Made by a program: the position numbers and the translations under genes. Below the pieces are notes generated by a model that searched no databases, was not told the origin of the DNA, and was given only the letters and a program-made list of their open reading frames with translations. A stretch of 64,000 nucleotides of DNA from Streptomyces sp. NBC_00483 (GTDB taxonomy: Bacteria > Actinomycetota > Actinomycetes > Streptomycetales > Streptomycetaceae), in assembly GCF_036013745.1 (NCBI RefSeq), contig NZ_CP107880.1:558001-622000 (forward strand), given 5' to 3'. This document shows, in pieces, positions 55,601 to 64,000 of this stretch (its first letter is position 1; each line of letters opens with the position of its first letter).

Positions 55601-55671
55601 GTCGGGCTGGGGCCCTCGAGCTGGCTCAGGAACCACAGCCGGCGCTGTGCGAACGACAGCGGAATCATCAC
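16603..55671 (-). CDS. Twelve-module nonribosomal peptide synthetase with terminal thioesterase
   Basis: One uninterrupted frame of about 13,020 aa (roughly 1.4 MDa). Order: C-A-T, then modules 2-12 each C-A-T, then TE. The C domains of modules 2, 5 and 7 are of the dual condensation/epimerisation class. All carriers keep LGGHSLLA, with Ser at about residues 1027, 2112, 3141, 4175, 5232, 6293, 7371, 8431, 9493, 10564, 11622 and 12704; the thioesterase Ser (GFSFGG) is at 12833. Substrates read by eye from the ten-residue pockets are Asp, Thr, X, X, X', Tyr*, Tyr*, Tyr*, Phe, Asp, Tyr*, Asp. There are no methyltransferase, oxidase, separate epimerisation or reductase domains. The start is GTG 55671 or ATG 55668; both overlap the upstream NRPS stop, with AGGAG before them, so translation is coupled. 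The protein begins directly in the C domain, with no obvious docking helix. Confidence 0.97.
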   Translation of the reverse strand: MMIPLSFAQRRLWFLSQLEGPSPTYNVPLAVSLSGDLDVDALDAALRDVIIRHESLRTLCKVSDGEPYQHILAPEDLDWALQVRHVATEELTAAMDEVAWGTFDLATDMPIRAWLFRTDTQQSLLVVLVHHIAGDGWSMAPLARDVSTAYAARQRGQAPDWEPLSVQYADYTLWQRELLGDAADPESLLSQQVAYWRRTLAGAPEELSLPVDRPRPAVAGHRGHRVPLRVPADVHRQLSELARTENATLYMVLQAALAVTLSRLGAGTDIPIGSPIAGRNDEALESLVGFFVNTLVIRTDLSGDPDFRQVLRRVREASLDALAHQDVPFERLVEETAPERSQSRNPLFQVMFTMQNTRRSALDLTDVQTSRGGPPVTTQPSNETVTVPVRFDLHLAVGEQFDAEGRPAGVRGSVMASTDLFDAASAEAIAGRLMRVLEAVAAAPDVAVHTVEVLDAEERDRLLVQWNDTAVEPVGVSVVEAFEERARAVPGAVAVVSGDVRLTFGELDARAGRLACHLRDLGVGRESVVGLCLPRGVEMVTAILAVWKAGAAYLPVDGELPAERVAFMLADSGVRLVLGTQDALGGLSVGEARTLVLDDPTTALRLDGYGDASPDVVLPVVDAAGLAYVMYTSGSSGVPKGVAVTHGSLANYVVSVSGRLGWDVPGARYALLQAQVTDLGNTVVFASLVTGGQLHVLDAELVTDPVAVSGYLREQRIDAMKVVPSHLAALTAAVGVESLLPAGSVVLGGEVAQAGWVRELVQVAAAGGRRVFNHYGPTETTVGVATAELTAEVVGGGVVPVGRPIANTRLFVLDEALRPVPVGVAGELYVAGAGLARGYVGRPGLTGERFVACPFGAGERMYRTGDLAKWTVDGQLVFGGRADEQVKIRGFRIEPGEIEAALSAHPEVSQAAVIAREDTPGDKRLVAYVVPADADGGLVTGELRDFVAGRLPDHMVPGAFVALGALPLTVNGKLDRKALPTPDDATEGARRREPVDATEAALCEIFAQVLGLDTVGVDDSFFELGGHSLLAIRLLSRIRSRLGTEIKIRALFETPTPAGLARASGVGSVDVPDNLIPVGAERITPEMLPLVELSQAEIDRVVAAVDGGAANVADVYPLAPLQEGMFFHHLMAGEGGDVYLTARVVEFDSRARLETFTGALQQVMDRHDIYRTGVVWEGLREPVQVVWRQAQLPFVEHDFEADADEPARRVERLISLAGPVMDLGRAPLLDVHAAELPEGRWLAVVRMHHMLHDHMGMDVLLDELRSVLTGHADELAPAMPFRNFVAQTRAVPRAEHERYFAELLGDVTEPTAPYGLLDIRGGDGGVASVAMPVAAEVTDGLRRVARELGVSTATVLHVVWARVLAVLSGRDDVVFGTVLFGRMNAGEGAERVLGPFLNTLPVRVRTGQVGVRAAVEAMRDQLAGLLEHEHAPLSVAQQVSGITDNTPLFTSLFNYRHVTVVAESPVDEERNGQRSIEGIQRVMVQDRTNYPVTVSVNDWGAGGLSLSVQTVDALDPEAIVQLLRTALERVVDTLDGGTDVGLGVVDVVGVDEWVRVLGWNEPAAGVVGGSLVGLFEERVVAAPGAVAVVGDGVALTFAELDVRANRLARYLRGRGVGVGSLVGVVLERGVDVVVALLGVLKAGAGYVPVDPRYPVERVGFVLRDAGVVGVVTSVACGAVVEGCVPEGAVLVVVDEPSVAAELAGLDASAVGCVVSPDEAAYVIYTSGSTGRPKGVVVSHGNVVALLGSAGGLLGLGPGDVWSCFHSVAFDFSVWELWGALVHGARVVVVGFEVSRSPGRFAELLVREGVTVLSQTPSAMYQLLAVDEFVVGALRLVVFGGEALDVGRLAGWWGREGAGGVVLVNMYGITETTVHVTHRRVGVGDGVLGSVVGQGLPGVSVFVLDAALRPVPVGVAGEMYVAGTGVARGYVGRPGLTAERFVACPFGSAGERMYRTGDLAKWSEDGQLVFVGRSDEQVKVRGFRIEPGEIEAVLLTHPEVAQVAVLAREDVPGDLRLVAYVVPVGQEAGGLREFAASRLPEHMVPAAFVMLEGLPLTVNGKLDRNALPAPEYVAGSGRAPATVQEEILCGVFADVLGLDTVGVDDDFFRLGGHSLLAVRLISRIRVVLGAEVEVRALFEAPTVAGLAARLTEGMRVARMPLRAAESRPERVPLSFAQRRLWFLAQLEGPSPTYNIPLQVRLSGEVDTAALNDALRDVIGRHETLRTMFPAVDGEPYQRILDARELEWRLKVRSVEADELGAAVSQASLYAFDLSAEVPIRAWLFEAGSDEQVLVVVVHHIAGDAWSMGALRRDVSEAYAARLRGEVPVFEVLPVQYADYALWQRELLGSESDPGSVLSQQVEYWRQVLAGAPEELALPVDRVRPAVAGHVGYRVPLRVSAEVHRRVVELARAEGVTVFMVLQAVLAVTLSRLGAGTDVPVGSPIAGRTDEALDDLVGFFVNTLVVRTDLSGDPEFRQVLGRVREASLGALAHQDVPFERLVEELAPERSLSRHPLFQVMLTVQNIEPAGGGSQSLDRSTTNSAKFDLDVSLSEVLDEEGRPGGLRGALTASADLFEAETAERLMGWFGRVLDSVTAAPEVRLHAVDVLDGDERDLLQQWNDTASGVAGSSVVELFEAQAAAVPGAVAVVSDGVEVSYGELDVWANRLAHWLRGRGVGAESVVGLRLRRGAEMVAAILGVWKAGAAYMPVDVELPVERVEFVLADAGVGVVVDANVLDELAEYPDTAPVVRLVGAGLAYVIYTSGSTGRPKGVAVSHGSLVNLVSVFGPVMGAGPGVGVLQFASFSFDASVLDVAVALSSGATLWVASEEQREEPRRLAELTGVQAASVVPSLLEVLDPEDLSGVETLLVGAEAIGESVARAWSAGRRLVNTYGPTEATVMVAAEVVDGDRPGPVPFGRPVANTRLYALDDALMPVPVGVAGELYVAGAQLARGYVGRPGLTGERFVACPFGTGERMYRTGDLAKWTDDGQLLFAGRADEQVKVRGFRIEPGEIEAALSAHPEVAQAAVIAREDASGDKRLVAYVVPADSQIGLDVGVLRDVVVSRLPEYMVPAAFVTLDELPLTVNGKLDRKVLPAPEYTSGAGRAPATVQEEILCTAFADVLGLETAVGVDDDFFRLGGHSLLAVRLVSRIRAVLGVELALRVLFEAPTVAGLAARLTEAGQARIPLRAAESRPERLPLSFAQRRLWFLAQLEGPSSTYNIPMPVRVSGVDTAVLDAALRDVIGRHESLRTVFPVVDGEPYQHILDPAELDWSLQVTRVRTDDLDAAGRQATQYAFDLSVELPIRAWLFEAGPDEQVLVVVTHHIASDGWSRGALARDVSVAYAARLRGEAPVFEVLPVQYADYALWQRELLGSESDPGSVLSQQVEYWRQVLAGAPEELALPVDRVRPAVSGHVGYRVPLRVSAEVHRRVVELARAEGVTVFMVLQAVLAVTLSRLGAGTDVPVGSPIAGRTDEALDDLVGFFVNTLVVRADLSGDPEFRQVLGRVREASLGALAHQDVPFERLVEELAPQRSLSRHPLFQVMLTVQNIDSASLELPGVGTGVDEVTAGGVATVSARFDLDVSLSEVLDEEGRPGGLRGGLTASADLFEAETAERLMGWFGRVLDSVTAAPEVRLHAVDVLGADERDRVLTEWNDTAVEGGGRTIPTLFEAHVARAPGAVAVVSDGIEVSYGELDVWANRLAHWLRGRGVGAESVVGLRLRRGVEMIAGIVGVWKAGAAYVPVDVELPVERVEFMLADAGVGVVVDAGVFGELAEYPDTAPVVRLVGAGLAYVIYTSGSTGRPKGVAVSHGSLVNLVSVFGPVMGAGPGVGVLQFASFSFDASVLDVAVALSSGATLWVASEEQREEPRRLAELTGVQAASVVPSLLEVLDPEDLSGVETLLVGAEAIGESAARAWSAGRRLVNTYGPTEATVMVAAEVVDADRSGPVPFGRPVANTRLYALDDALMPVPVGVAGELYVAGAQLARGYVGRPGLTGERFVACPFGTGERMYRTGDLAKWTDDGQLVFVGRADEQVKVRGFRIEPGEIEAVLLSQPDVGQAAVLAREDASGDRRLVAYVVPADSEIGIDVGVLRDVVVSRLPEYMVPAAFVTLDELPLTVNGKLDRKVLPAPEYTSGAGRAPATVQEEILCSVFAEVLGLESVGVDDNFFQLGGHSLLAVSLVERLRARGVSVSVRALFEASTPAGLARATGIGSVDVPDNLIPVGAGRITPEMLPLVELSQAEIDRVVAAVDGGAVNVADVYPLAPLQEGMFFHHLMADEGGDVYLTARVVEFDSRERLETFTGALQQVMDRHDIYRTGVVWEGLREPVQVVWRQAQLPFVEHEIDGGSADPADVLLALAGSVMNLDRAPLMDVHAAEVPGGRWLAVVRMHHLLQDHLGMDVLLGELRSVLTGQADELAPAMPFRNFVAQTRAVSRAEHERYFAELLGDVTEPTAPYGVLDVHGDGSRTSEAVVSIAAEVADGLRRVARELGVSTATVLHVTWARVLSALSGRGDVVFGTVLFGRMNAGEGADRVLGPFINTLPVRAWTGQVGVRAAVEAMRDQLAGLLEHEHAPLAVAQQASGVAANTPLFTSLFNYRHITGAGEGPTGGELDERRPVEGIQTVFAEERNNYPVTVSVNDRGAAGMSVSLATADGIDPEGVGHSVSIALANVVDALATVLDGGPDTRLAAVDILDAGERDRLLSEWNDTASGVAGSSVVELFEAHVARAPGAVAVVSDGVEVSFGELDVWANRLAHWLRGRGVGAESVVGLRLPRGVEMVAGILGVWKAGAAYVPVDSELPVERVEFMFADAGVGVVVDANVLDELADYPGTAPVVRLVPSGLAYVIYTSGSTGVPKGVAVSHGSLVNLVSVFGPVMGAGPGVGVLQFASFSFDASVLDVAVALSSGATLWVASEEQREEPRRLAELTGVQAASVVPSLLEVLDPEDLSRVEAMVVGAEAVSESVARAWSAGRRLVHAYGPTEATVIVAIGAVDGDRPGPVPFGRPVANTRLYALDDALMPVPVGVAGELYVAGAQLARGYVGRPGLTGERFVACPFGTGSGERMYRTGDLAKWTEDGQLLFAGRADEQVKIRGFRIEPGEIETALSAHPEVAQAALIAREDTPGDKRLVAYVVPADSEIGIDVGVLRGVVASRLPEYMVPTAFVTLDELPLTVNGKLDRRALPVPEYAAGAGRGPATVQEEILCGAFADVLGVESVGVDDDFFELGGHSLLAVRVISRIRVALGVEVQVRVLFEAPTVARLAARLSEGVRAARMPLRAAESRPERLPLSFAQRRLWFIDQLEGPSSAYNIPVPLRVSGVDVGVLEQAFRDVIGRHESLRTVFPAVDGEPYQQIHNMRDLNWGLEVSQVGRDELAEAVGRAAGYAFDLAVEVPIRAWLFEAGPEEQVLVVVMHHIAGDGWSTAPLARDLSMAYAARLRGEAPDWEPLPVQYADYALWQRELLGSESDPESLLSQQVEYWRQVLAGAPEELALPVDRVRPAVASHVGHSVPLRVSAEVHRRLVGLARAEGVTVFMVLQASLAVTLSRLGAGWDIPVASGVAGRSDEALDDLVGFFVDTLVIRTDLSGDPEFREVLGRVREAGLGALAHQDVPFERLVEELAPERSLSRHPLAQVVLTLQNVERAGLEMPGVRSRSAGGVSAGVSVSVKCDVDVMVGEAFDEEGAPAGLRGSVTGAVDLFDAGSVEALAERWSRVLELVTWAPGTRLGAVDVLRDGEREQLLRGWNDTAVPTADASVVEAFGQQVAAAPDVVAVVADNIELMYAELDAAANRLAHYLRGMGVGPESVVGVCLPRGVELVTGILGVLKAGAAYLPIDGRLPVERVAFMLADSRAQLVLGTQEALDDLPAGRVRMVAVDDPMTAALLEAQPDTAPAVAIDADGLAYVIYTSGSTGVPKGVGVAHAGVVNLVAAQVERFAVGPDSRVLQFASIGFDAAVSEVLVTLCSGAALVMASAEELLPGGGLVDLVAGNGITHATLPPAVLGALDAGDLGSVTTLVSAGEALDAGLVERWASGRRLINAYGPTEITVCASMSQPLTPGDVPSIGTPIANARLYVLDETLTPVPAGVAGELYVAGAGVARGYVGRAGLTGERFVACPFGTGERMYRTGDLAKWTADGQLVFAGRADEQVKVRGFRIEPGEIEALLEGHAEVSQAAVIAREDTPGDKRLVAYVVPTEQDTDPGESDIDTDGLRDLVASRLPDYMVPAAFVALAELPLTVNGKLDRKALPAPEYATGGGRAPATVQEEILCAVFAEVLGLESVGVDDNFFQLGGHSLLAVTLVERLRVRGVSVSVRALFEAPTPADLAGATGIGSVEVPENLIPVGAERITPEMLPLVELSQAEIDRVAAAVDGGAANVADIYPLAPLQEGLLFHHLMADGGVDAYVSVRVVEFASREHLDDFAHALQRVVDRHDIYRTAVVWEGLREPVQVVWRQAALLVVEHALEIDSADPSAAVEALLTMAGSVMGLDRASLMDLHVAEVPEGRWLGAVRMHHMVQDHLGMDVLLQELRAVLAGREDELAPAMPFRNFVAQSRAVPRSEHERFFSELLADVSGTTAPFGLLDVRGDGSDVVSEMVPLDADVVAGLRDVAQRLGVSAATVLHVAWARMLAVVAGQDDVVFGTVLFGRMNAGEGSDRVIGPFINTLPVRLRIGDVGVQEAVEDMQVQLAGLLEHEHAPLAVAQQASGLTDSAPLFTSIFNYRHIAGESSQAESEAGHPESMAGIRNVFVRERTNYPMAVSVNDRSGGALTLTVEVADSVDPQLVARLLRTAVENTVTSLIDTPDATLRSIDVLATQDREDLLHRWNDTEVAGPEDTVIELFAQRVHAAPDAVAVVADGDEWSYVELDARANRLAHCLRDRGVGPESVVGLCLPRGPELVAAILGVWKAGAAYLPIDGQLPRERIEFMLGDIGVQLVVADYTAAENLAAVLTGMPVVWLDEPEVQAQLAELPSTAPQLTVSPTGLAYVIYTSGSTGVPKGVAVAHAGVVNLVAEQGERFAVGPDSRVLQFASIGFDAAVSEVLVTLCSGAALVMASADELLPGGGLVDLVAGNGITHATLPPAVLGALDADSDLGSVTTLVSAGEALDAGLVERWASGRRLINAYGPTEITVCASMSQPLTPGEVPTIGTPIANTRLYVLDETLQPVPVGVAGELYVAGAGVARGYVGRAGLTGERFVACPFGSAGERMYRTGDVAKWTADGQLVFGGRADEQVKVRGFRIEPGEIEAVLSARPEVAQAAVIAREDTPGDKRLVAYVVATETDAGLDTSALRDVVASRLPEYMVPAAFVTLDELPLTVNGKLDRKALPAPEYVTGAGRAPATVQEEILCAAFADVLGLESVGVDDNFFQLGGHSLLAVRLVSRIRTVLGAELPLRALFEAPTVAGLAARLSEGVRAARMPLRAAGTRPVRVPLSFAQRRLWFIDQLEGPSSAYNIPVPLRISGVDVAVLEQAFRDVIGRHESLRTVFPAVDGEPYQQIHNMRDLNWGLEVSQVGRDELAEAVGRAAGYAFDLAVEVPIRAWLFEAGPEEQVLVVVMHHIASDGWSTAPLARDLSTAYAARLRGEAPDWEPLPVQYADYALWQRELLGSESDPESLLSQQVEYWRQALAGAPEELALPVDRARPAVASHRGHSVPLRVSAEVHRRLVGLARAEGVTVFMVLQASLAVTLSRLGAGWDIPVASGVAGRSDEALDDLVGFFVDTLVIRTDLSGDPEFRQVLARVREAGLGALAHQDVPFERLVEELAPERSLSRHPLAQVVLTLQNVERAGLEMPGVRSRSAGGVSAAVSVSVKCDVDVMVGEAFDEEGAPAGLRGSVTGAVDLFDAGSVQALAERWNRVLELVTAAPETRLGAVDVLRDDEREQLLHVWNDTTAPIADTSAVELFEAQAARTPGATAVVGDGMELSYGELDAAANRLAHHLRGMGVGPESVVGVCLPRGAELVTAVLGAWKAGAAFVPVDGALPVERVAHILADSRAQLVLGTQEALDDLPAGRVRMIAVDDPMTTMLVDNCSDVRPKTVTGPAGLAYVIYTSGSTGVPKGVAATHGGALNLATAQIERFAVERDSRVLQFASIGFDAAVSEVLMALCSGAALVVASADELLPGGGLVEVVARHSVTHATLPPAVLGALDADTDLDSLTTLVSAGEALDAGLVERWASGRRLINAYGPTEITVCASMSQPLTPGDKPTIGTPIANGRLFVLDEALKPVPVGVAGELYVAGAGVARGYVGRAGLTGERFVACPFGASGARMYRTGDLAKWTADGQLVFGGRADEQVKVRGFRIEPGEIEAVLSAHPEVSQAAVIAREDTPGDKRLVAYVVPTDQDTDALDGDRLRAAAASRLPEYMVPAAFVTLDELPLTVNGKLDRKSLPAPEYATGAGRAPATVQEEILCAVFAEVLGLESVGVDDNFFELGGHSLLAVRLTSRVRVVLGVEVEVRALFEAPTAAGLAARLAEGAGRARKALTVVETRPERVPLSFAQRRLWFLDQLEGPSPTYNIPVPLRMSGADTAALGAALRDVIGRHESLRTVFPAVDGEPYQRILHPADLAWGLEVSQVAPEDLADAVGQASQYAFDLSRELPIRAWLFEAGPEEQVLLVVMHHIAGDGWSRGPLGRDLSAAYAARLRGEAPEWEPLPVQYADYSLWQRELLGEESDPDSLVAAQVGYWRQALADAPEELALPVDRARPAVASHVGHPVPVRVSAEVHQRLVELARAEGVTMFMVVQAALAVTLSRLGAGTDVPIGSGVAGRADEALDDLVGFFINTLVVRTDLTGDPEFRQVLARVREASLGAFAHQDVPFERLVEELAPQRSMARHPLFQVSLTLQNVERAGLEMPGVRTGGGAGVEGAMTASVKCDVDVMVGEVYDEDGRPAGLRGSVIGAVDLFDAGSVEALAERWSGVLELVTAAPDTRLSAVDVLRPDEREQLLRGGNASPVEVVGSSMVELFEAQVAAAPGAAAVVGDGVELSYAQVDVAANRMAHYLRGIGVGPESVVGLCLPRGEELVTAILAVWKAGAAYLPIDARQPAERIRFMIADSGASVVLTGGSEAVPADALNGVTVAPLDARRVRDRIDACPQTAPDFTIGTTGLAYVIYTSGSTGRPKGVALTHGGTVNLATAQIERFAVERDARVLQFASIGFDAATWEVLMALGAGAALVVASAEELTPGGGLAEVVARHGVTHATLPPVVLGALGADDLGSVTTLVSAGEALDAGLVERWASGRRLINAYGPTEITVCASMSQPLAPGDVPSIGTPIANGRLFVLDAALQPVPSGVAGELYVAGAGVARGYVGRPGLTGERFVACPFGSAGERMYRTGDLAKWTTDGRLMFVGRADEQVKIRGFRIELGEIEAVLGAHPDVARTAVLAREDTPGDKRLVAYIVPADGADATAIDGEGVRRFVASRLPEYMVPAAFVTLDELPLTVNGKLDRKSLPAPEYDTGTSRAPVTVQEEILCGVFAEVLGLASVGVDDNFFKLGGHSLLAARLIARARTVLGVEVGLRALFEAPTVAGLAARLGEGAAQAQLPLRARPRPELVPLSFAQRRLWFLAQLEGPNPAYNIAVPIRLSGVDAAALSAALRDVIDRHESLRTVFPAVDGEPYQRILDPQDLEWELRVTQVETGELSDAVVRASQHAFDLSAELPIRAWLFQAGSGEQMLVVVVHHIAGDGWSMGPLSRDLSAAYAARLRGESPGWEPLAVQYADYALWQRELLGEESDPGSLLSAQLEYWRGTLAGAPEELALPVDRARPAVASHRGHVAPLRVSAEVHRRLVELARAEGVTVFMILQAALAVTVSRVGAGTDIPIGSPIAGRNDEALENLVGLFLNTLVVRTDLSGEPEFREVLRRVREASLGAFAHQDVPFERLVEELAPERSMARHPLAQVVLTMQTTGDAALELSGARTAGGNTQQSGEATASVKFDVWVALGEVHDAAGAPAGLRGGITVAADMFDKPAADRFAQWFTRVLQAVVAAPDIAVRAIEVLDADERDRVLVRWNDTAAGVTGSSVVGLFEERVRAVPGAVALVADGAQVTYRELDARAGRLACYLRDLGVGPESVVGLSLPRGVEMVTAILAVWKAGAAYLPIDAQLPAERVAFMLTDSRAQLVLGTQETLDDLPVGRVRMVAVDDPMTAALLDGYRETSPDVVVDAAGLAYVIYTSGSSGVPKGVAVTHGSLANYVSSVSGRLGWDVPGARYALLQAQVTDLGNTVVFASLVSGGQLHVLDAELVTDPVAVSGYLREQRIDAMKVVPSHLAALTAAAGVEALLPAGSVVLGGEAAQVDWTAELIAAAGDRKVFNHYGPTETTVGVATAELTAEGVAGGVVPIGTPIANTRLFVLDGTLRPVPVGVAGELYVAGAGLARGYVGRAGLTGERFVACPFPAGSGERMYRTGDLAKWTPDGQLVFLGRADAQVKIRGFRIEPGEIEAVLSAHPEVSQAAVIAREDTPGDRRLVAYVTPSDTDAEDVDSGGIGEFLAQRLPDHMVPAAFVTLDALPLTANGKLDRKALPAPEYATGVGRGPATPAEEILCAAFADILGVESVGVDDGFFELGGHSLLAVRLVSRIRVVLGVEIEVRTLFEAPTVAGLAAWMAEGAGQARTPLRARTRPERVPLSFAQRRLWFLGQLEGPNPTYNIPVVVSLGGVDAAVLGAALRDVIERHESLRTLFPAVNGEPYQRILAPGELDWAVQVTQVTPGELPAAVRQASEYAFDLSAELPVRAWLFEAGPEEQVLVVVMHHIASDGWSMGPLSRDVSAAYAARLRGRTPEWEPLPVQYSDYALWQRELLGEESDPDSRLSQQVRYWRATLAGAPEELALPVDRPRPVVATHRGHAVPFRVSAEVHQRATELARAEGVTPFMVVQAALAVTLSRVGAGTDIPIGSPIAGRNDEALDDLVGFFLNSLVIRTDLSGDPEFRQVLARVREASLGAFAHQDVPFERLVEELAPERSMSRHPLFQVTLTVQTMERASLEMPGRRTGRGALEVDGSVPVPAKFDLDVTMVEQLDDRRRPAGWHGMVTVAADLFDEPAAARFAGWFARVLDMVTTTPDVRLAAVDILDAQERELLVGGWNDTATNVVGPSVVEVFERQVKAAPGAVAVVADGVEVTYRELAAAANRLARHLRGMGVGPESVVGLCLPRGAGLVTAILAVLKAGAAYLPIDGRLPVDRVAFMLADSRAQLVLGTQDLLDDLPVGRVPLVALDDRTTSALVDAQPEAAPDVSIDPAALAYVIYTSGSTGAPKGVAIEHAGIVNLVAAQGGRFAVEQGSRVLQFASAGFDAAVSEVLVTLCSGAALVMAPVDELLPGGGLVDLVAGHGITHTTLPPAVLRALGAADLDSVTTLVSAGEALDADLVERWAPGRRLINAYGPTEITVCASMSLPLSPGDEPLIGTPIANVRLFVLDDTLSPAPVGVAGELYVAGAGVARGYVGRPGLTGERFVACPFDSVGERMYRTGDVVKWAPDGRLVFVGRADEQVKVRGFRIEPGEIEAVLSTHPEVRQAVVVAREDAPGDKRLVAYVVPADDGDDDMDLAGLREFVAGQLPDYMVPAAVVPLPVLPLTVNGKLDRKALPAPEYASGAGRGPSTVREEILCVAFADVLGLESVGVDDNFFQLGGHSLLAVRLVSRIRAVLGVEVEVRTLFEFPTVAGLAAHRAGSERQVRTPLRAAGTRPERVPLSFAQQRLWFLAQLEGPSPTYNLPTTIRLSGDVDVAALGAALRDVIGRHESLRTVFPAVDGTPYQQILDPRDLEWELRVSQVERGERAEAVAEAMRYAFDLSAELPIRAWLFDSGGEQLLVVVMHHIAGDGWSMAPLSRDLSTAYAARLQGRAPDWEPLPVQYADYTLWQRELLGEESDPDSLLSTQTAYWRNTLAGAPEELALPVDRPRPAEAGHRGHRVPLRVPTEVHQRLAELSRAEGVTVFMVLQAALAVTLSRLGAGTDIPIGSPTAGRNDEALDGLVGFFVNSLVIRTDLSGDPEFRQVLARVREAGLGAFAHQDMPFERLVEELAPTRSMARHPLFQVFLTLQNTDEASLELPGARTGTGADSPGGAAASASAKYDLNVGIAEMFDDENRPAGLRGTVTVAADLFDEDTAGRMADWFVRVLNTVTAAPEVRLAAVDVLDAGERDRVLVRWNDTAAGVTGSSVVGLFEERVRAVPGAVALVADGAQVTYRELDARAGRLACYLRDLGVGPESVVGLCLPRGVEMVTAILAVWKAGAAYLPVDGELPAERVAFMLADSRAQLVLGTQDALSGLSAGQLRTVAVDDPTTTALLDGYGDASPGVAMDVAGLAYVMYTSGSSGVPKGVAVTHGSLANYVVSVSVSGRLGWDVPGARYALLQAQVTDLGNTVVFASLVTGGQLHVLDAELVTDPEAVARYVAEERIDHVKVVPSHLAALTAVVGVEALLPAGSVVLGGEAAQAGWVRELVQVATAGGRRVFNHYGPTETTVGVATGELTAEVVDGGVVPIGTPIANTRLFVLDDALRPVPVGVAGELYVAGASLARGYVGRPGLTGERFVACPFGTVSGERMYRTGDLAKWTVDGQLVFAGRADEQVKIRGFRIEPGEIEAALSAHPEVSQAAVIAREDTPGDKRLVAYVVPAGADAGLATGELRGFVAGRLPDHMVPAAFVTLDALPLTANGKLDRKALPTPDYTAGTTGTATTRNLATSLEYVVSEVFAEVLGVDEVGFDDDFFQLGGHSLLAVTLAARLREKGISTTVRNVFAAPTVAGIVRQLDLASMGDSLGRVLPIRTEGDQPPFFFVHPASGLSWCYRPLARFVPDGIPLYGLQAAGMDGNGTLPGSIEELAAEYIEQIRAVQPDGPYHLVGFSFGGIPVHEMAVRLQEAGETVAALVVMDAYPAQARDDEPVRPVEAVGAGESVGVTEDENATRPALEEHDPELRLREMAARFREEIGEVIDGISEDELLLIAKIFRNNTEMRRRHELGVFDGDLLLVVAEDGGENATPDERLRLWEPYVRGSIAAVGLPCRHTNLMLPEMLSRAWQAIAEWMETRRTEPGA
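16606..17440 (-). other. Type I thioesterase domain
   Basis: About 275 residues at the C-terminus. [10 protein letters not shown] opens the fold; GFSFGG holds the nucleophile Ser; the Asp in VVMDAYP and the His in [10 protein letters not shown] complete a plausible triad. It releases the peptide by hydrolysis or macrocyclisation. The hydroxyls of the predicted Ser, Thr or beta-hydroxylated residues are possible nucleophiles; which route is used cannot be read. Confidence 0.9.
17450..20640 (-). other. NRPS module 12 (C-A-T): Asp
   Basis: The C domain has HHIAGDGWS. Pocket residues read DLTKVGHVGK from VTDLGNT, MKVVPS-type [20 protein letters not shown] and TTVGVA; this is the aspartate code. 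The N-terminal side of the pocket carries a two-residue VS duplication (VSVSVSG) absent from the sister Asp domains. The carrier is followed directly by the thioesterase. Confidence 0.85.
20670..23820 (-). other. NRPS module 11 (C-A-T): Tyr / beta-hydroxytyrosine type
   Basis: The C domain has HHIASDGWS. The pocket reads DASTVAAVCK ([32 protein letters not shown]), the code reported for tyrosine/beta-hydroxytyrosine positions of glycopeptides. Confidence 0.75.
23880..27032 (-). other. NRPS module 10 (C-A-T): Asp
   Basis: The C domain has HHIAGDGWS. The pocket reads DLTKVGHVGK, the aspartate code; the A domain is nearly identical to those of modules 1 and 12 and of the first visible upstream module. 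Confidence 0.85.
27060..30212 (-). other. NRPS module 9 (C-A-T): Phe
   Basis: The C domain has HHIAGDGWS. The pocket reads DAWTVAAVCK. The GFDAATWE motif puts Trp where the neighbouring tyrosine-type domains have Ser (GFDAAVSE), which is the textbook Phe code. The rest of the domain is very close to modules 6-8, so the change of specificity looks recent. Confidence 0.85.
30240..33392 (-). other. NRPS module 8 (C-A-T): Tyr / beta-hydroxytyrosine type
   Basis: The C domain has HHIASDGWS and is close to the module 6 C domain over most of its length. The pocket reads DASTVAAVCK. Confidence 0.75.
33430..36640 (-). other. NRPS module 7 (dual C/E-A-T): Tyr / beta-hydroxytyrosine type
   Basis: The condensation domain starts [22 protein letters not shown] and has HHMVQDH in place of HHxxxDG, then [17 protein letters not shown] and FTSIFNYRH. 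These are hallmarks of dual condensation/epimerisation domains, so the residue from module 6 is predicted to be D. The pocket reads DASTVAAVCK. Confidence 0.75.
36660..39812 (-). other. NRPS module 6 (C-A-T): Tyr / beta-hydroxytyrosine type
   Basis: The C domain has HHIAGDGWS. The pocket reads DASTVAAVCK. Its residue is predicted to be epimerised by the dual domain of module 7. Confidence 0.75.
39850..43000 (-). other. NRPS module 5 (dual C/E-A-T): unassigned X'
   Basis: The condensation domain has [48 protein letters not shown] and FTSLFNYRH: dual condensation/epimerisation type. The pocket reads DALSVGAVIK, which I cannot match to a known code. It is closest to modules 3 and 4 but differs at three pocket positions. 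Confidence 0.7.
40540..47760 (-). repeat. Three near-identical adenylation cores (modules 3, 4 and 5)
   Basis: Blocks near 40540-41500, 43680-44660 and 46780-47760 share long identical stretches, including the whole SFDASVLD...[13 protein letters not shown] segment. Modules 3 and 4 have the same pocket; module 5 differs locally around its NAYGPTE and TVIV motifs. They look like recent duplications or gene conversion. Confidence 0.85.
43020..46088 (-). other. NRPS module 4 (C-A-T): unassigned X
   Basis: The C domain has HHIASDGWS. The pocket reads DALSLGTVMK ([32 protein letters not shown]). It fits no code I recall; the pocket is large and hydrophobic, and Hpg, Tyr or Trp are possible. The residue is predicted to be D because module 5 has a dual domain. 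Confidence 0.7.
46120..49168 (-). other. NRPS module 3 (C-A-T): unassigned X
   Basis: The pocket reads DALSLGTVMK, as in module 4. The C domain motif is HHIAGDAWS: the normally invariant Gly after the catalytic Asp is Ala. Confidence 0.7.
49195..52440 (-). other. NRPS module 2 (dual C/E-A-T): Thr
   Basis: The condensation domain is of the dual type ([48 protein letters not shown]). The pocket reads DFWSVGMVHK, a variant of the threonine code DFWNVGMVHK. Across roughly 49960-51060 the codons shift to TTG, GTG, GGG and AAT, unlike the flanks. Confidence 0.82.
52445..55662 (-). other. NRPS module 1 of the large synthetase (C-A-T): Asp
   Basis: The C domain has HHIAGDGWS and accepts the chain from the upstream synthetase. 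The pocket reads DLTKVGHVGK, aspartate. The residue is predicted to be epimerised to D by the dual domain of the next module. Confidence 0.83.
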
Positions 55672-58600
55672 TGATTCTCCTCACGCATTGGACGAAGTGC
55701 CGGTCGAGTCGTCTTCTCGCTGCCCAGCTTCGCTGCGAGCGCCGCCGGAGTCGGTGCTTCGAATAGGGTCCTGATCTTGACTTCCATGCCGAGCCTGGCG
55801 CGGATGCGGGACAGCAGACTGATCGCGAGCAGCGAGTGCCCGCCCAGTTCGAAGAAGCTGTCGTCCACCCGGACCGAGGCCCGTTCGAGTACCTCTGCGA
55901 ACACCTCGCAGAGGACCGCTTCCTTCTCGTTCGCAGGCTCTCGTTCAGTTGCCCGGGCCGCCGTGTGCTCCGGCGTCGGCAAGGCTGTTCGGTCGAGCTT
56001 CCCGCTGCTGGTCAGCGGCAGTTCCGTCAGCTCCACGACCGCAGCGGGCACCATGTACTCCGGCAGCAGCCGTGCGAGGTGCCGACGGATGCCGACGCCG
56101 CCTTCCTCGTCGTCGTCGCCGTCGTGAGCGGCAACGATGTAGGCGACCAGCCGGGGATCGCCCGGAACATCCTCGCGTGCCATCACAGCGGCCCGGGAGA
56201 CACCGGGGTGACTGCGCAGCGCCGTTTCGATCTCGGCGGGCTCGATGCGGAATCCCCGGATCTTGACCTGGTCGTCGGCGCGCCCGACGAAAACCAGTCG
56301 GCCGTCGGACGTCCACTTCACCAGGTCCCCGGTCCGGTACATCCGCTCGCCCCCGGATCCGAACGGGCAGGCCACGAACCGCTCACCGGTCAGGCCGGGC
56401 CTGCCGACGTAGCCGCGGGCCAGCTGGGCGCCGGCGGCGTACAGCTCACCGACCACTCCGACCGGCACCGGCGCCAGTTGGTCGTCCAGGACGAACACCC
56501 GGGTGCCTTCGAGCGGTGTGCCGATCGGCACCACACCGCCGGCGAGTGTCTCGGTGGTCAGCCGGGCGGTGGCGATGCCGACCGTGGTCTCCGTCGGCCC
56601 GTAGTGGTTGTGGATCTGCCGGTCCCCGGCCTCCCGCACCAGCTCGCTGACCCATGCGGCGGTGGATGCCTCCCCACCGAGCACCAACGACCGGGCCGGC
56701 AGCAGCTCCCGCGCACCGGCCGCGGCGGCCAATGCGGCCAGGTGTGAGGGCACCGCCTTGACGAAGTCGATGCGCTGCTCGTCCAGGTACCCCGCGACCG
56801 CATCGGCGTCCATCACCGCGGCATCGTCCAGCACATGCAGCTGACCACCGGTGACCAGGCTGATGAAGACGACCGTGTTCCCCAAGTCCGTCACCTGTGG
56901 CTGCAGCAGCGCGTACCGCGCTCCCGGACCGGACCATCCGAGACGGGCCGACGCCGACGCCACATAGCCGGCCAGCCCGCCCTGGGTGACCGCCACGCCC
57001 TTGGCTGTGCCCGTCGATCCCGAGGTGTAGATCACGTATGCCAGTTGTTCGGGGGCGGACGTCACCGGCGGCGCGTCCTCGGGACATGCGGCGGCCGTCA
57101 GCCCCGGCTCGTCCAGCGAGACGGTCGTGACACCGGACGGCGCCTCGAGCGATTCCCCGGTTTCCGTGGCAGCGGTGAGTACCAGGTGTGCTCCGCTGTC
57201 GGCGAGCATGAAGGCGATCCGCTCGGCGGGCAGCTTGGGGTCGATCGGCAGGTAGGCCGCGCCGGCCTTCCAGACCGCCAGGATCGCGGTGATCGTCTGG
57301 AGACCGCGGGGCAGGCACAGCCCGACCACACTCTCAGGGCCCGCACCCAGGCCACGCAGATGGTGGGCGAGCCGGTTCGCCTCCGCGTCCAGCCTGCCGT
57401 ACGGCACCGGGGCGCCGTCGGCCACCACCGCTGTCGCCTCGGGATCCGCCACCACCCGCTGCTGGAACTGTTCGACGACCATCGACTCCGGGGGGGCCTT
57501 CGTGGTGCCGCTCCAACGGTTCACCAGCAGGTCCCGTTCGTGCCCGTCCAGGATGTCCACCGCGTGCAGCGGCAGGCCCGGTGCCGTGGTGACGGTCTCC
57601 AGTACCCGGAGGAACCGCTCGGCCATCCGGCTCGCGGCCGGTGTGTCGAACAGGTCGGCGGTGAGGGTCAGTCCACCGCGCAGCCCGGCGGGTCGGCCGT
57701 TCTCGTCCAGCACCTCCGTCAGCGACACGAAGAAGTCGTATCGACCTGGTGCCGCGGCGGACTCGTCGAGCACGGCCCCTCCGCGGCCGGTGTGCAGACC
57801 GGGCAGGTCGAGAGAGGCGCGTTCGTTGTTGTGCAGTGTCAGCATCACCTGGAACAGCGGGTGCCGTCCCAGTACCCGCGAGGGCGCGAGTTCCTCCACG
57901 AGCCGCTCGAAGGGGACGTCCTGGTGAGCGAGTGCCTCGAGGCTCGTTTCCCGTACTCGGCCCACCAGTTCCCGGAATCCCGGATCGCCGGACAGGTCGG
58001 TCCTGATCACCAGGGTGTTGAGGAAGAATCCGACCAGGTCGTCCAACGCCTCATCGGTGCGGCCCGCGATCGGGGACCCGATCGGTATGTCCGTCCCGGC
58101 TCCCAGCCGCGACAGGGTCACGGCAAGGGCGGCCTGCACCACCATGAACGTCGTCGCGCCCTCGGCGCGAGCGAGGTCGAGCAGCCTTCGATGGACGTCG
58201 GCCGGCACCTCCACGGGAGCCCGGTGCGCCCGGCGCCCGGCCACGGCCGGGCGAGCACGGTCGACCGGCAACGCGATCTCTTCCGGTGCCCCGGCCAGCG
58301 TCCGCCGCCAGTAGCCGATCTGCTCGGACAGCGGACTGTCGGGGTCGGACTCCCCGCCCAGTACGTCGCGTTGCCAGAGGGTGTAGTCGGCGTACTGCAC
58401 CGGCAGGGGCTGCCAGTCCGGGGCCTCGCCGCGGAGCCGTTCCGCGTACGCCGTCGACACATCGCGGGCCAGCGGCGCCATCGACCAGCCGTCGCCGGCG
58501 ATATGATGCACCACGACCACGAGGATGCGGTCATCCGGTCCGGCCTCGAACAGCCATGCCCGGATGGGCAATTCGGCAGCCAGGTCGAATGTGTGCTGCG

Positions 58601-61600
58601 AGGCCTGCGCCACCGCCTCGCCCAGGTCCTCGGGCGCCACCGGTGATACCTGAAGGTTCCAGTCCAGGTTCTGCGGGTCGAGGATCCGCTGGTACGGCTC
58701 GTCGTCCACCGCCGGGAAGAGCGTGCGCAGCGACTCATGCCGAGCGATCACATCGCGCAGTGCGGCGTCCAGCGCGGCGACGTCCGCCTCACCACTCAGC
58801 CTGATCGACACCGGGATGTTGTAGGTCGGGCTCGGGCCTTCCAACTGGTCCAGGAACCACAGCCGCCGCTGCGCGAACGAGAGCGGCACCCGCTCCGGCC
58901 TGCTCTCCGCAGCCCGCAAAGGTATCCGCGCCTGCCCCGCCTCGGTCAGGCGCGCCGCGAGACCGGCCACCGTCGGTGCCTCGAACAGCACCCGCAGTGC
59001 CAGCTCGACCCCGAGCACCGCACGGATCCGCGACACCAACCGCACCGCCAGCAGTGAATGTCCGCCGAGCCTGAAGAAATCGTCGTCCACGCCGACTGTG
59101 CCGAGCCCGAGGACGTCGGCGAACACCCCGCACAGGATCTCTTCCTGCACCGTAGCCGGGCCCCGGCTGCCCCCACCCATCTCGTACTCCGGCGCCGGCA
59201 GTGCTTTGCGGTCCAGCTTTCCGTTCACCGTCAACGGCAACTCATCGAGCGTCACGAACGCGGCCGGGACCATGTACTCCGGCAACCGCGACGCGGCGAA
59301 CTCCCGCAGCCCGTCAGCCTCCTGACCATCGGAAACCACATAGGCGACCAGCCGCCTGTCGCCCGGAGCGTCCTCCCGCGCCACGACCGCGACCTGGGCC
59401 ACCTCGGCGTGGGCTACGAGCACAGCCTCGATCTCACCCGGCTCGATCCGGAAACCGCGGACCTTCACCTGATCGTCCGCCCGGCCGAGGAACACCAACT
59501 GCCCGTCCACCGTCCACCGCACCACATCCCCCGTGCGATACATCCGCTCACCACCCACCCCGAACGGGCACGCCACGAACCGCTCACCCGTCAACGACGG
59601 ACGACCCACATACCCGCGCGCCAACTGCACCCCCGCCAGATACAACTCCCCTGCCACACCCGGCGCCACCGGCACCAAGAACTCATCCAGCACAAACACC
59701 CGGGTATTCGCCACCGGCGACCCGATCGGCACCGGACCCTCCACCTGACCCGGAACACACGCCCACGCCGTGACATCGACCGCCGCCTCCGTCGGCCCGT
59801 ACAGGTTGTGCAACTCCGCACCATCGAACGCCTCGAAGAACCGCACCTGCGTCTGCAACGACAACGCCTCACCACTGCACACCACCAGCCGCACACCCGA
59901 CAGCCCACCCGGACCCGACACCAAAAACGCATCCAGCATCGACGGCACAAAATGCAGCACACTCACACCCTGCTCACGCACCAGCTGCGCCACATACCCC
60001 GGATCCCGATGCCCCCCAGGACGCGCCACCACCAACGTCGCACCCCACACCAACGTGCCAAGCAACTCCCACACCGACACATCAAAAACAACCGGCGTCT
60101 TCTGCAACACCCGGTCACCCGCACCGATACGGTAGCGATCCCCCATCCACACCAGCCGGTTCACAATGCTCCGATGCGACACCACCACACCCTTCGGACG
60201 CCCCGTCGAACCCGACGTATAAATCACATACGCCGCCTCCCCTGCATCCAGCGAAACAGCATCAAACGTGTCACCCTGCCCGTCAGCAGCCGACAACCGG
60301 GCCACCACCCCCGCGTCATCCAGCACCACCACCGGCGCCGCATCCTCCAATAGCAACGCCACCCGCTCCGCCGGATACCCCGGATCCACCGGCACATACG
60401 CCGCCCCAGCCTTCAACACCCCCAACAACGCAACCACCAACTCCACCCCACGCTCCAACACCACCCCCACCCTCGACCCCACACCCACACCCCGCGCAAC
60501 CAGATGACGCGCCAACCGATTCGCCCGCACATCCAACTCGCCATACGACAACTCCACACCCTCAAACACCACCGCCACCGCACCCGGAGCCCGCGCCACC
60601 TGCGCCTCAAACAACTCCGGCAACGTCACCGAATCAACAGCAACCACCGTGTCATTCCACTGCCGCAACACCACGTCACGCTCATCGGCACCCACCACGT
60701 CCACCGCATGCAGACGCGTGTCAGGCGTCGCCGTAACCGATTCCAGCACCCGCACATACCGCTCAACCATCACTGCGGCCGAGCCCACATCGAACAGATC
60801 CGCCGACGCGATCAACGACCCACGCAACCCGGCCGGACGTCCCCGATCATCGAAGGCCTCCTCCAGCATCACATCAAGGTCGAACCGAGCCACCGACGCA
60901 GTCCCCGGCCCCTCCGGCCTGACGGCACCCGAGTCCACGTCGGCGAGCTGCACCGCATCGCGCTCTGTGTTCTGCACGGTGAGCATCACCTGGAACAGTG
61001 GATGCCGGGACAGCGAGCGCTCCGGCGCCAGCTCCTCCACCAACCGCTCGAACGGCACATCCTGATGCGCCAACGCCCCCAAGCTCGCCTCACGCACCCG
61101 GCCCAACACCTGCCGGAACTCCGGATCACCCGACAGATCCGTCCGCACCACCAACGTATTCACAAAGAACCCGACGAGATCGTCCAACGCCTCGTCCGTA
61201 CGCCCCGCAATCGGCGACCCGACCGGGACATCCGTTCCCGCACCGAGCCGTGACAGCGTCACCGCCAAGACCGCCTGCAGCACCATGAACACCGTCACAC
61301 CCTCGGCACGCGCCAGCTCCACCACCCGCTGATGCACCTCGCCCGAGACGCGCAACGGCACCCGACGCCCCACATGACTCGCCACCGCAGGACGCACCCG
61401 ATCTGCGGGCAACGCGATCTCTTCCGGTGCCCCGGACAACTCCCGCCGCCAGTACTCCACTTGCTCCGACAACAGGCTGCCCGGATCCGACTCCTCCCCC
61501 AGCAACTCCCGCTGCCACAAGGCATAATCCGCGTACTGCACCGGCAACGGCTCCCACACCGGAACCTCGCCCCGCAGCCGCGCCTCGTACGCCACCGACA

Positions 61601-64000
61601 GATCCCGCGCCAACGGGCCGCGGGACCACCCGTCGCTCGCGATGTGATGCGCCACCACGACCAGCACCCGCTCATCCGACCCGGCCTCGAACAGCCATGC
61701 CCGGATGGGCAACTCCGCAGCCAGGTCGAACGCGTACCCCGAGGCCTGTGCCACCGCCTCGCCCAGGTCCCCGGGCGCCACCTGCGACACATCGAGGTTC
61801 CAGTCCAGGTTCTGCGGGTCGAGGATCCGCTGATACGGCTCGCCGTCCACCGCCGGGAACACCGTGCGCAGCGACTCATGCCGAGCGATCACATCACGTA
61901 GTGCCACACCCAGCGCTGAGGCATCCACGTCGCCACCCAGCCGTATCGTCGTCGGCAAGTTGTACGTCGCGCTCGGGCCCTCCAACTGGGCCAGGAACCA
62001 CAACCGCCGCTGCGCGAACGACAACGGCACCCGCTCAGGACGCGTCCCCGCCGCCCGCAAAGGCTGCCGTGTCGGCTCCGTCCCCAGGCCCGCAATACGC
62101 GCGGCCAACCCGGCCACGGTCGGCGCCTCGAACAGCGCGCGCAGCGGCAGCTCCACACCGAGTACGACACGGATCCGCGAGATCAGCCGTACCGCGAGCA
62201 GCGAATGGCCACCGAGCTCGAAGAAGCCGTCGTCCACCCCGACCGACTCCAGGCCCAGGACCTGCGCGAAGGCGGTGCACAGGAGCTCTTCCTGCACGGT
62301 CGCCGGCGCCCTTCCGGCCCCGGCGGTGTAGTCGGGGGCGGGCAGGGCCTTGCGGTCCAGCTTGCCGTTGACGGTCAGCGGCAGCGCGTCCAGCGTGACG
62401 AACGCGGCCGGGACCATGTGCTCGGGCAGCCGACCCGCCACGAAACCGCGCAGGCGACCGGTTACTAAGCCGCCATCGGTGTCCACGGGTACCACGTAGG
62501 CGACCAGGCTCTTGTCCCCCGGGGTGTCCTCACGGGCGACCACCGCGACCCGGGACACCTCCGGATGCGCCGACAGGACGGCCTCGATCTCACCGGGCTC
62601 GATCCGGAAACCACGCACCTTCACCTGATCGTCCGCCCGGCCGGCGAACACCAACTGCCCGTCCACCGTCCACTTGGCCAGGTCCCCGGTCCGGTACATC
62701 CGCTCCCCGGCAGATCCGAACGGGCAGGCCACGAACCGCTCACCGGTCAGACCCGCACGGCCCACGTACCCGCGCGCAAGCCCGGCACCGGCCACATACA
62801 GCTCGCCCGCCACTCCGACCGGCACCGGCCGCAGCGTCCCATCGAGCACGAACAGCCGGGTGTTGGCGATCGGCGTACCGATCGGCACCACTCCACCAGC
62901 CACCACCTGCGGCGACAGCTCACCGGTCGCCACCCCGACCGTGGTCTCCGTCGGCCCGTAGTGGTTGAACACCTGCCGACCACCAGCGGCAGCGGCCCGC
63001 ACCAGCTCCGTCGTCCACTCGACCGGCGCCGCCTCGCCACCGAGCACCACGGACCCGGCCGGCAGCAACGACTCCACACCCGCAGCGGCCGTCAACGCCG
63101 CCAGATGCGAAGGCACCACCTTCATCGCATCAATCCGCTGCTCACGCAGATACCCGGACACGGCGACCGGATCCGTCACCAACTCCGCATCCAGTACGTG
63201 CAGTTGTCCACCCGTGACCAGACTCGCGAACACCACCGTGTTCCCCAGGTCCGTCACCTGCGCCTGCAACAACGCATACCGCGCCCCCGGCACATCCCAA
63301 CCCAACCGCCCCGACACCGACACCACATAATTGGCCAGCGACCCATGCGTCACCGCCACACCCTTCGGCACCCCCGACGACCCCGACGTATACATCACAT
63401 ACGCCAACCCGGCGGCATCCACGACGGGCGGTGTCACCGTCTCCGTGTCCGGGGCGTTCCACCATTCGTCGATCCACGCCACCGGCACACCCGCCGCCTC
63501 GAACGGCAGATCCGCACCGATCTCACGATCCACGAGGACGATCCGCACAGCGCAATCGGTGAGCATGAACTGCAAGCGTTCCAGCGGGAGTTGCGCGTCA
63601 ATCGGCAGATACGCCGCCCCTGCACGCCAGACGGCCAGAATCGCGGTGATCATCTGGGCGCCCTGTGGCAGGCACAGCCCCACCACCGACTCCGGGCCCA
63701 CGTTCACGTCGCGCAGTCGGCCCGCGAGCCTGTCGACGTTCGCGTTCAGTTGCGCATAGGTGAGTGCGGCCCCGTCGGCGACCATGGCCACCGCGTCCGG
63801 GGAGAGCTCCACGCGTCGCAGGAAGAGCTCCAGAACACTTCGGTCCGGCATCGCTTCTGTCGTGGCATTCCACTGCTGGAGCACCAGGTCGCGCTCGTCG
63901 TCGGCGAGCAGCTCCACCATGCGCACCTGAACGTCAGGTGTCTCGGTGACCGCCTCCAGCACCCGGACGAACCAGCCGGCCATCCGTTGCGCCGTCTCGG
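55668..64000 (-). CDS. Nonribosomal peptide synthetase, C-terminal three modules (5' end beyond window)
   Basis: The frame is open through the window edge, so the start is not seen; the first Met at 63983 is internal to a C domain. Visible order: end of a C domain, A-T, C-A-T, C-A-T, then a short tail ending MREENQ. Substrates read by eye are Asp, Ser, Asp. Carriers have LGGHSLLA with the serine codons near 62203, 59057 and 55838. There is no thioesterase, so the chain passes to the 12-module synthetase, whose start overlaps this stop (TGA 55670-55668). No clear communication helix is seen at the junction. About 2,775 residues are visible; more modules, including any loading or lipid-attaching C domain, must lie upstream. 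Confidence 0.96.
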   Translation of the reverse strand, partial: ETAQRMAGWFVRVLEAVTETPDVQVRMVELLADDERDLVLQQWNATTEAMPDRSVLELFLRRVELSPDAVAMVADGAALTYAQLNANVDRLAGRLRDVNVGPESVVGLCLPQGAQMITAILAVWRAGAAYLPIDAQLPLERLQFMLTDCAVRIVLVDREIGADLPFEAAGVPVAWIDEWWNAPDTETVTPPVVDAAGLAYVMYTSGSSGVPKGVAVTHGSLANYVVSVSGRLGWDVPGARYALLQAQVTDLGNTVVFASLVTGGQLHVLDAELVTDPVAVSGYLREQRIDAMKVVPSHLAALTAAAGVESLLPAGSVVLGGEAAPVEWTTELVRAAAAGGRQVFNHYGPTETTVGVATGELSPQVVAGGVVPIGTPIANTRLFVLDGTLRPVPVGVAGELYVAGAGLARGYVGRAGLTGERFVACPFGSAGERMYRTGDLAKWTVDGQLVFAGRADDQVKVRGFRIEPGEIEAVLSAHPEVSRVAVVAREDTPGDKSLVAYVVPVDTDGGLVTGRLRGFVAGRLPEHMVPAAFVTLDALPLTVNGKLDRKALPAPDYTAGAGRAPATVQEELLCTAFAQVLGLESVGVDDGFFELGGHSLLAVRLISRIRVVLGVELPLRALFEAPTVAGLAARIAGLGTEPTRQPLRAAGTRPERVPLSFAQRRLWFLAQLEGPSATYNLPTTIRLGGDVDASALGVALRDVIARHESLRTVFPAVDGEPYQRILDPQNLDWNLDVSQVAPGDLGEAVAQASGYAFDLAAELPIRAWLFEAGSDERVLVVVAHHIASDGWSRGPLARDLSVAYEARLRGEVPVWEPLPVQYADYALWQRELLGEESDPGSLLSEQVEYWRRELSGAPEEIALPADRVRPAVASHVGRRVPLRVSGEVHQRVVELARAEGVTVFMVLQAVLAVTLSRLGAGTDVPVGSPIAGRTDEALDDLVGFFVNTLVVRTDLSGDPEFRQVLGRVREASLGALAHQDVPFERLVEELAPERSLSRHPLFQVMLTVQNTERDAVQLADVDSGAVRPEGPGTASVARFDLDVMLEEAFDDRGRPAGLRGSLIASADLFDVGSAAVMVERYVRVLESVTATPDTRLHAVDVVGADERDVVLRQWNDTVVAVDSVTLPELFEAQVARAPGAVAVVFEGVELSYGELDVRANRLARHLVARGVGVGSRVGVVLERGVELVVALLGVLKAGAAYVPVDPGYPAERVALLLEDAAPVVVLDDAGVVARLSAADGQGDTFDAVSLDAGEAAYVIYTSGSTGRPKGVVVSHRSIVNRLVWMGDRYRIGAGDRVLQKTPVVFDVSVWELLGTLVWGATLVVARPGGHRDPGYVAQLVREQGVSVLHFVPSMLDAFLVSGPGGLSGVRLVVCSGEALSLQTQVRFFEAFDGAELHNLYGPTEAAVDVTAWACVPGQVEGPVPIGSPVANTRVFVLDEFLVPVAPGVAGELYLAGVQLARGYVGRPSLTGERFVACPFGVGGERMYRTGDVVRWTVDGQLVFLGRADDQVKVRGFRIEPGEIEAVLVAHAEVAQVAVVAREDAPGDRRLVAYVVSDGQEADGLREFAASRLPEYMVPAAFVTLDELPLTVNGKLDRKALPAPEYEMGGGSRGPATVQEEILCGVFADVLGLGTVGVDDDFFRLGGHSLLAVRLVSRIRAVLGVELALRVLFEAPTVAGLAARLTEAGQARIPLRAAESRPERVPLSFAQRRLWFLDQLEGPSPTYNIPVSIRLSGEADVAALDAALRDVIARHESLRTLFPAVDDEPYQRILDPQNLDWNLQVSPVAPEDLGEAVAQASQHTFDLAAELPIRAWLFEAGPDDRILVVVVHHIAGDGWSMAPLARDVSTAYAERLRGEAPDWQPLPVQYADYTLWQRDVLGGESDPDSPLSEQIGYWRRTLAGAPEEIALPVDRARPAVAGRRAHRAPVEVPADVHRRLLDLARAEGATTFMVVQAALAVTLSRLGAGTDIPIGSPIAGRTDEALDDLVGFFLNTLVIRTDLSGDPGFRELVGRVRETSLEALAHQDVPFERLVEELAPSRVLGRHPLFQVMLTLHNNERASLDLPGLHTGRGGAVLDESAAAPGRYDFFVSLTEVLDENGRPAGLRGGLTLTADLFDTPAASRMAERFLRVLETVTTAPGLPLHAVDILDGHERDLLVNRWSGTTKAPPESMVVEQFQQRVVADPEATAVVADGAPVPYGRLDAEANRLAHHLRGLGAGPESVVGLCLPRGLQTITAILAVWKAGAAYLPIDPKLPAERIAFMLADSGAHLVLTAATETGESLEAPSGVTTVSLDEPGLTAAACPEDAPPVTSAPEQLAYVIYTSGSTGTAKGVAVTQGGLAGYVASASARLGWSGPGARYALLQPQVTDLGNTVVFISLVTGGQLHVLDDAAVMDADAVAGYLDEQRIDFVKAVPSHLAALAAAAGARELLPARSLVLGGEASTAAWVSELVREAGDRQIHNHYGPTETTVGIATARLTTETLAGGVVPIGTPLEGTRVFVLDDQLAPVPVGVVGELYAAGAQLARGYVGRPGLTGERFVACPFGSGGERMYRTGDLVKWTSDGRLVFVGRADDQVKIRGFRIEPAEIETALRSHPGVSRAAVMAREDVPGDPRLVAYIVAAHDGDDDEEGGVGIRRHLARLLPEYMVPAAVVELTELPLTSSGKLDRTALPTPEHTAARATEREPANEKEAVLCEVFAEVLERASVRVDDSFFELGGHSLLAISLLSRIRARLGMEVKIRTLFEAPTPAALAAKLGSEKTTRPALRPMREENQ
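55690..58893 (-). other. Upstream synthetase, last module (C-A-T): Asp
   Basis: The C domain has HHIAGDGWS. The pocket reads DLTKVGHVGK ([33 protein letters not shown]), aspartate. The A domain is more diverged than the other Asp copies. Confidence 0.82.
58940..62036 (-). other. Upstream synthetase, middle visible module (C-A-T): Ser
   Basis: The C domain has HHIASDGWS. The pocket reads DVWHVSLVDK ([34 protein letters not shown]), the serine code. As in the Thr module, codon use inside the A domain (about 59640-60650) differs from the flanks. Confidence 0.87.
62085..64000 (-). other. Upstream synthetase, first visible module (partial C-A-T): Asp
   Basis: Only the end of the C domain is in the window. 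The pocket reads DLTKVGHVGK, aspartate; the A core is nearly identical to modules 1, 10 and 12 of the large synthetase. Confidence 0.83.

Larger units (their letters stand above)
18230..63410 (-). repeat. Four-copy aspartate adenylation core
   Basis: Near-identical 0.5-0.6 kb segments encoding [20 protein letters not shown] and following residues occur near 18230-18780, 24640-25190, 53220-53800 and 62840-63410. A fifth, diverged copy lies near 56500-57020. The span given covers the four copies, with unrelated modules between. Confidence 0.8.

Noticed and set aside
1..64000. tRNA, rRNA, insertion sequences, halogenase, glycosyltransferase, Dpg synthesis or ABC transporter genes
   Set aside because: I looked for these because related clusters carry them; none is visible in this window, though they may lie outside it.

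Overview
The window looks like part of a nonribosomal-peptide gene cluster from a high-GC actinomycete, most likely Streptomyces or a close relative. The grounds are strong G/C bias at third codon positions, GTG/TTG starts, rare TTA codons confined (as far as I looked) to two regulators, an StrR-type regulator pair, an MbtH protein and hydroxyphenylglycine (Hpg) supply genes.

Layout. 90-5542 (minus strand) is a precursor block: a fused hydroxymandelate oxidase/Hpg aminotransferase, 4-hydroxymandelate synthase, a small cold-shock-domain protein and a prephenate dehydrogenase. Together these turn prephenate into L-4-hydroxyphenylglycine. 6037-11021 (plus) holds two tandem StrR/ParB-type regulators with TTA codons, an Hsp90 (htpG) and an OmpR-type response regulator. 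11104-13518 (minus) holds an alpha/beta hydrolase and a CmlA-type diiron beta-hydroxylase. 13822-16558 (plus) holds an MbtH-like protein, an unusual protein-kinase-like protein and a sensor histidine kinase, probably the partner of the separated response regulator. 16603-64000 (minus) is NRPS: the 3' part of one synthetase (three modules visible, running off the window) and, overlapping its stop, a single open frame of about 13,020 residues with twelve modules and a terminal thioesterase.

Reading the adenylation pockets by eye gives this C-terminal peptide order: ...Asp-Ser-Asp-(D)Asp-Thr-X-(D)X-X'-(D)Tyr*-Tyr*-Tyr*-Phe-Asp-Tyr*-Asp-release. Tyr* is the DASTVAAVCK pocket known from beta-hydroxytyrosine modules. 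X and X' are pockets I cannot assign. D-configuration is inferred from three dual condensation/epimerisation-type C domains; no separate epimerisation domain is present. The CmlA-like enzyme is the natural candidate to hydroxylate a carrier-bound aromatic residue. I do not recognise a known compound with this order. It is not ramoplanin, enduracidin, feglymycin, CDA or a glycopeptide as I remember them.

Regulation. A near-perfect StrR/Bbr-type palindrome lies between the hydroxylase and mbtH genes, and a weaker one lies upstream of hmaS. The two StrR paralogues therefore probably control both tailoring and precursor supply. Convergent gene ends carry strong bidirectional hairpins.
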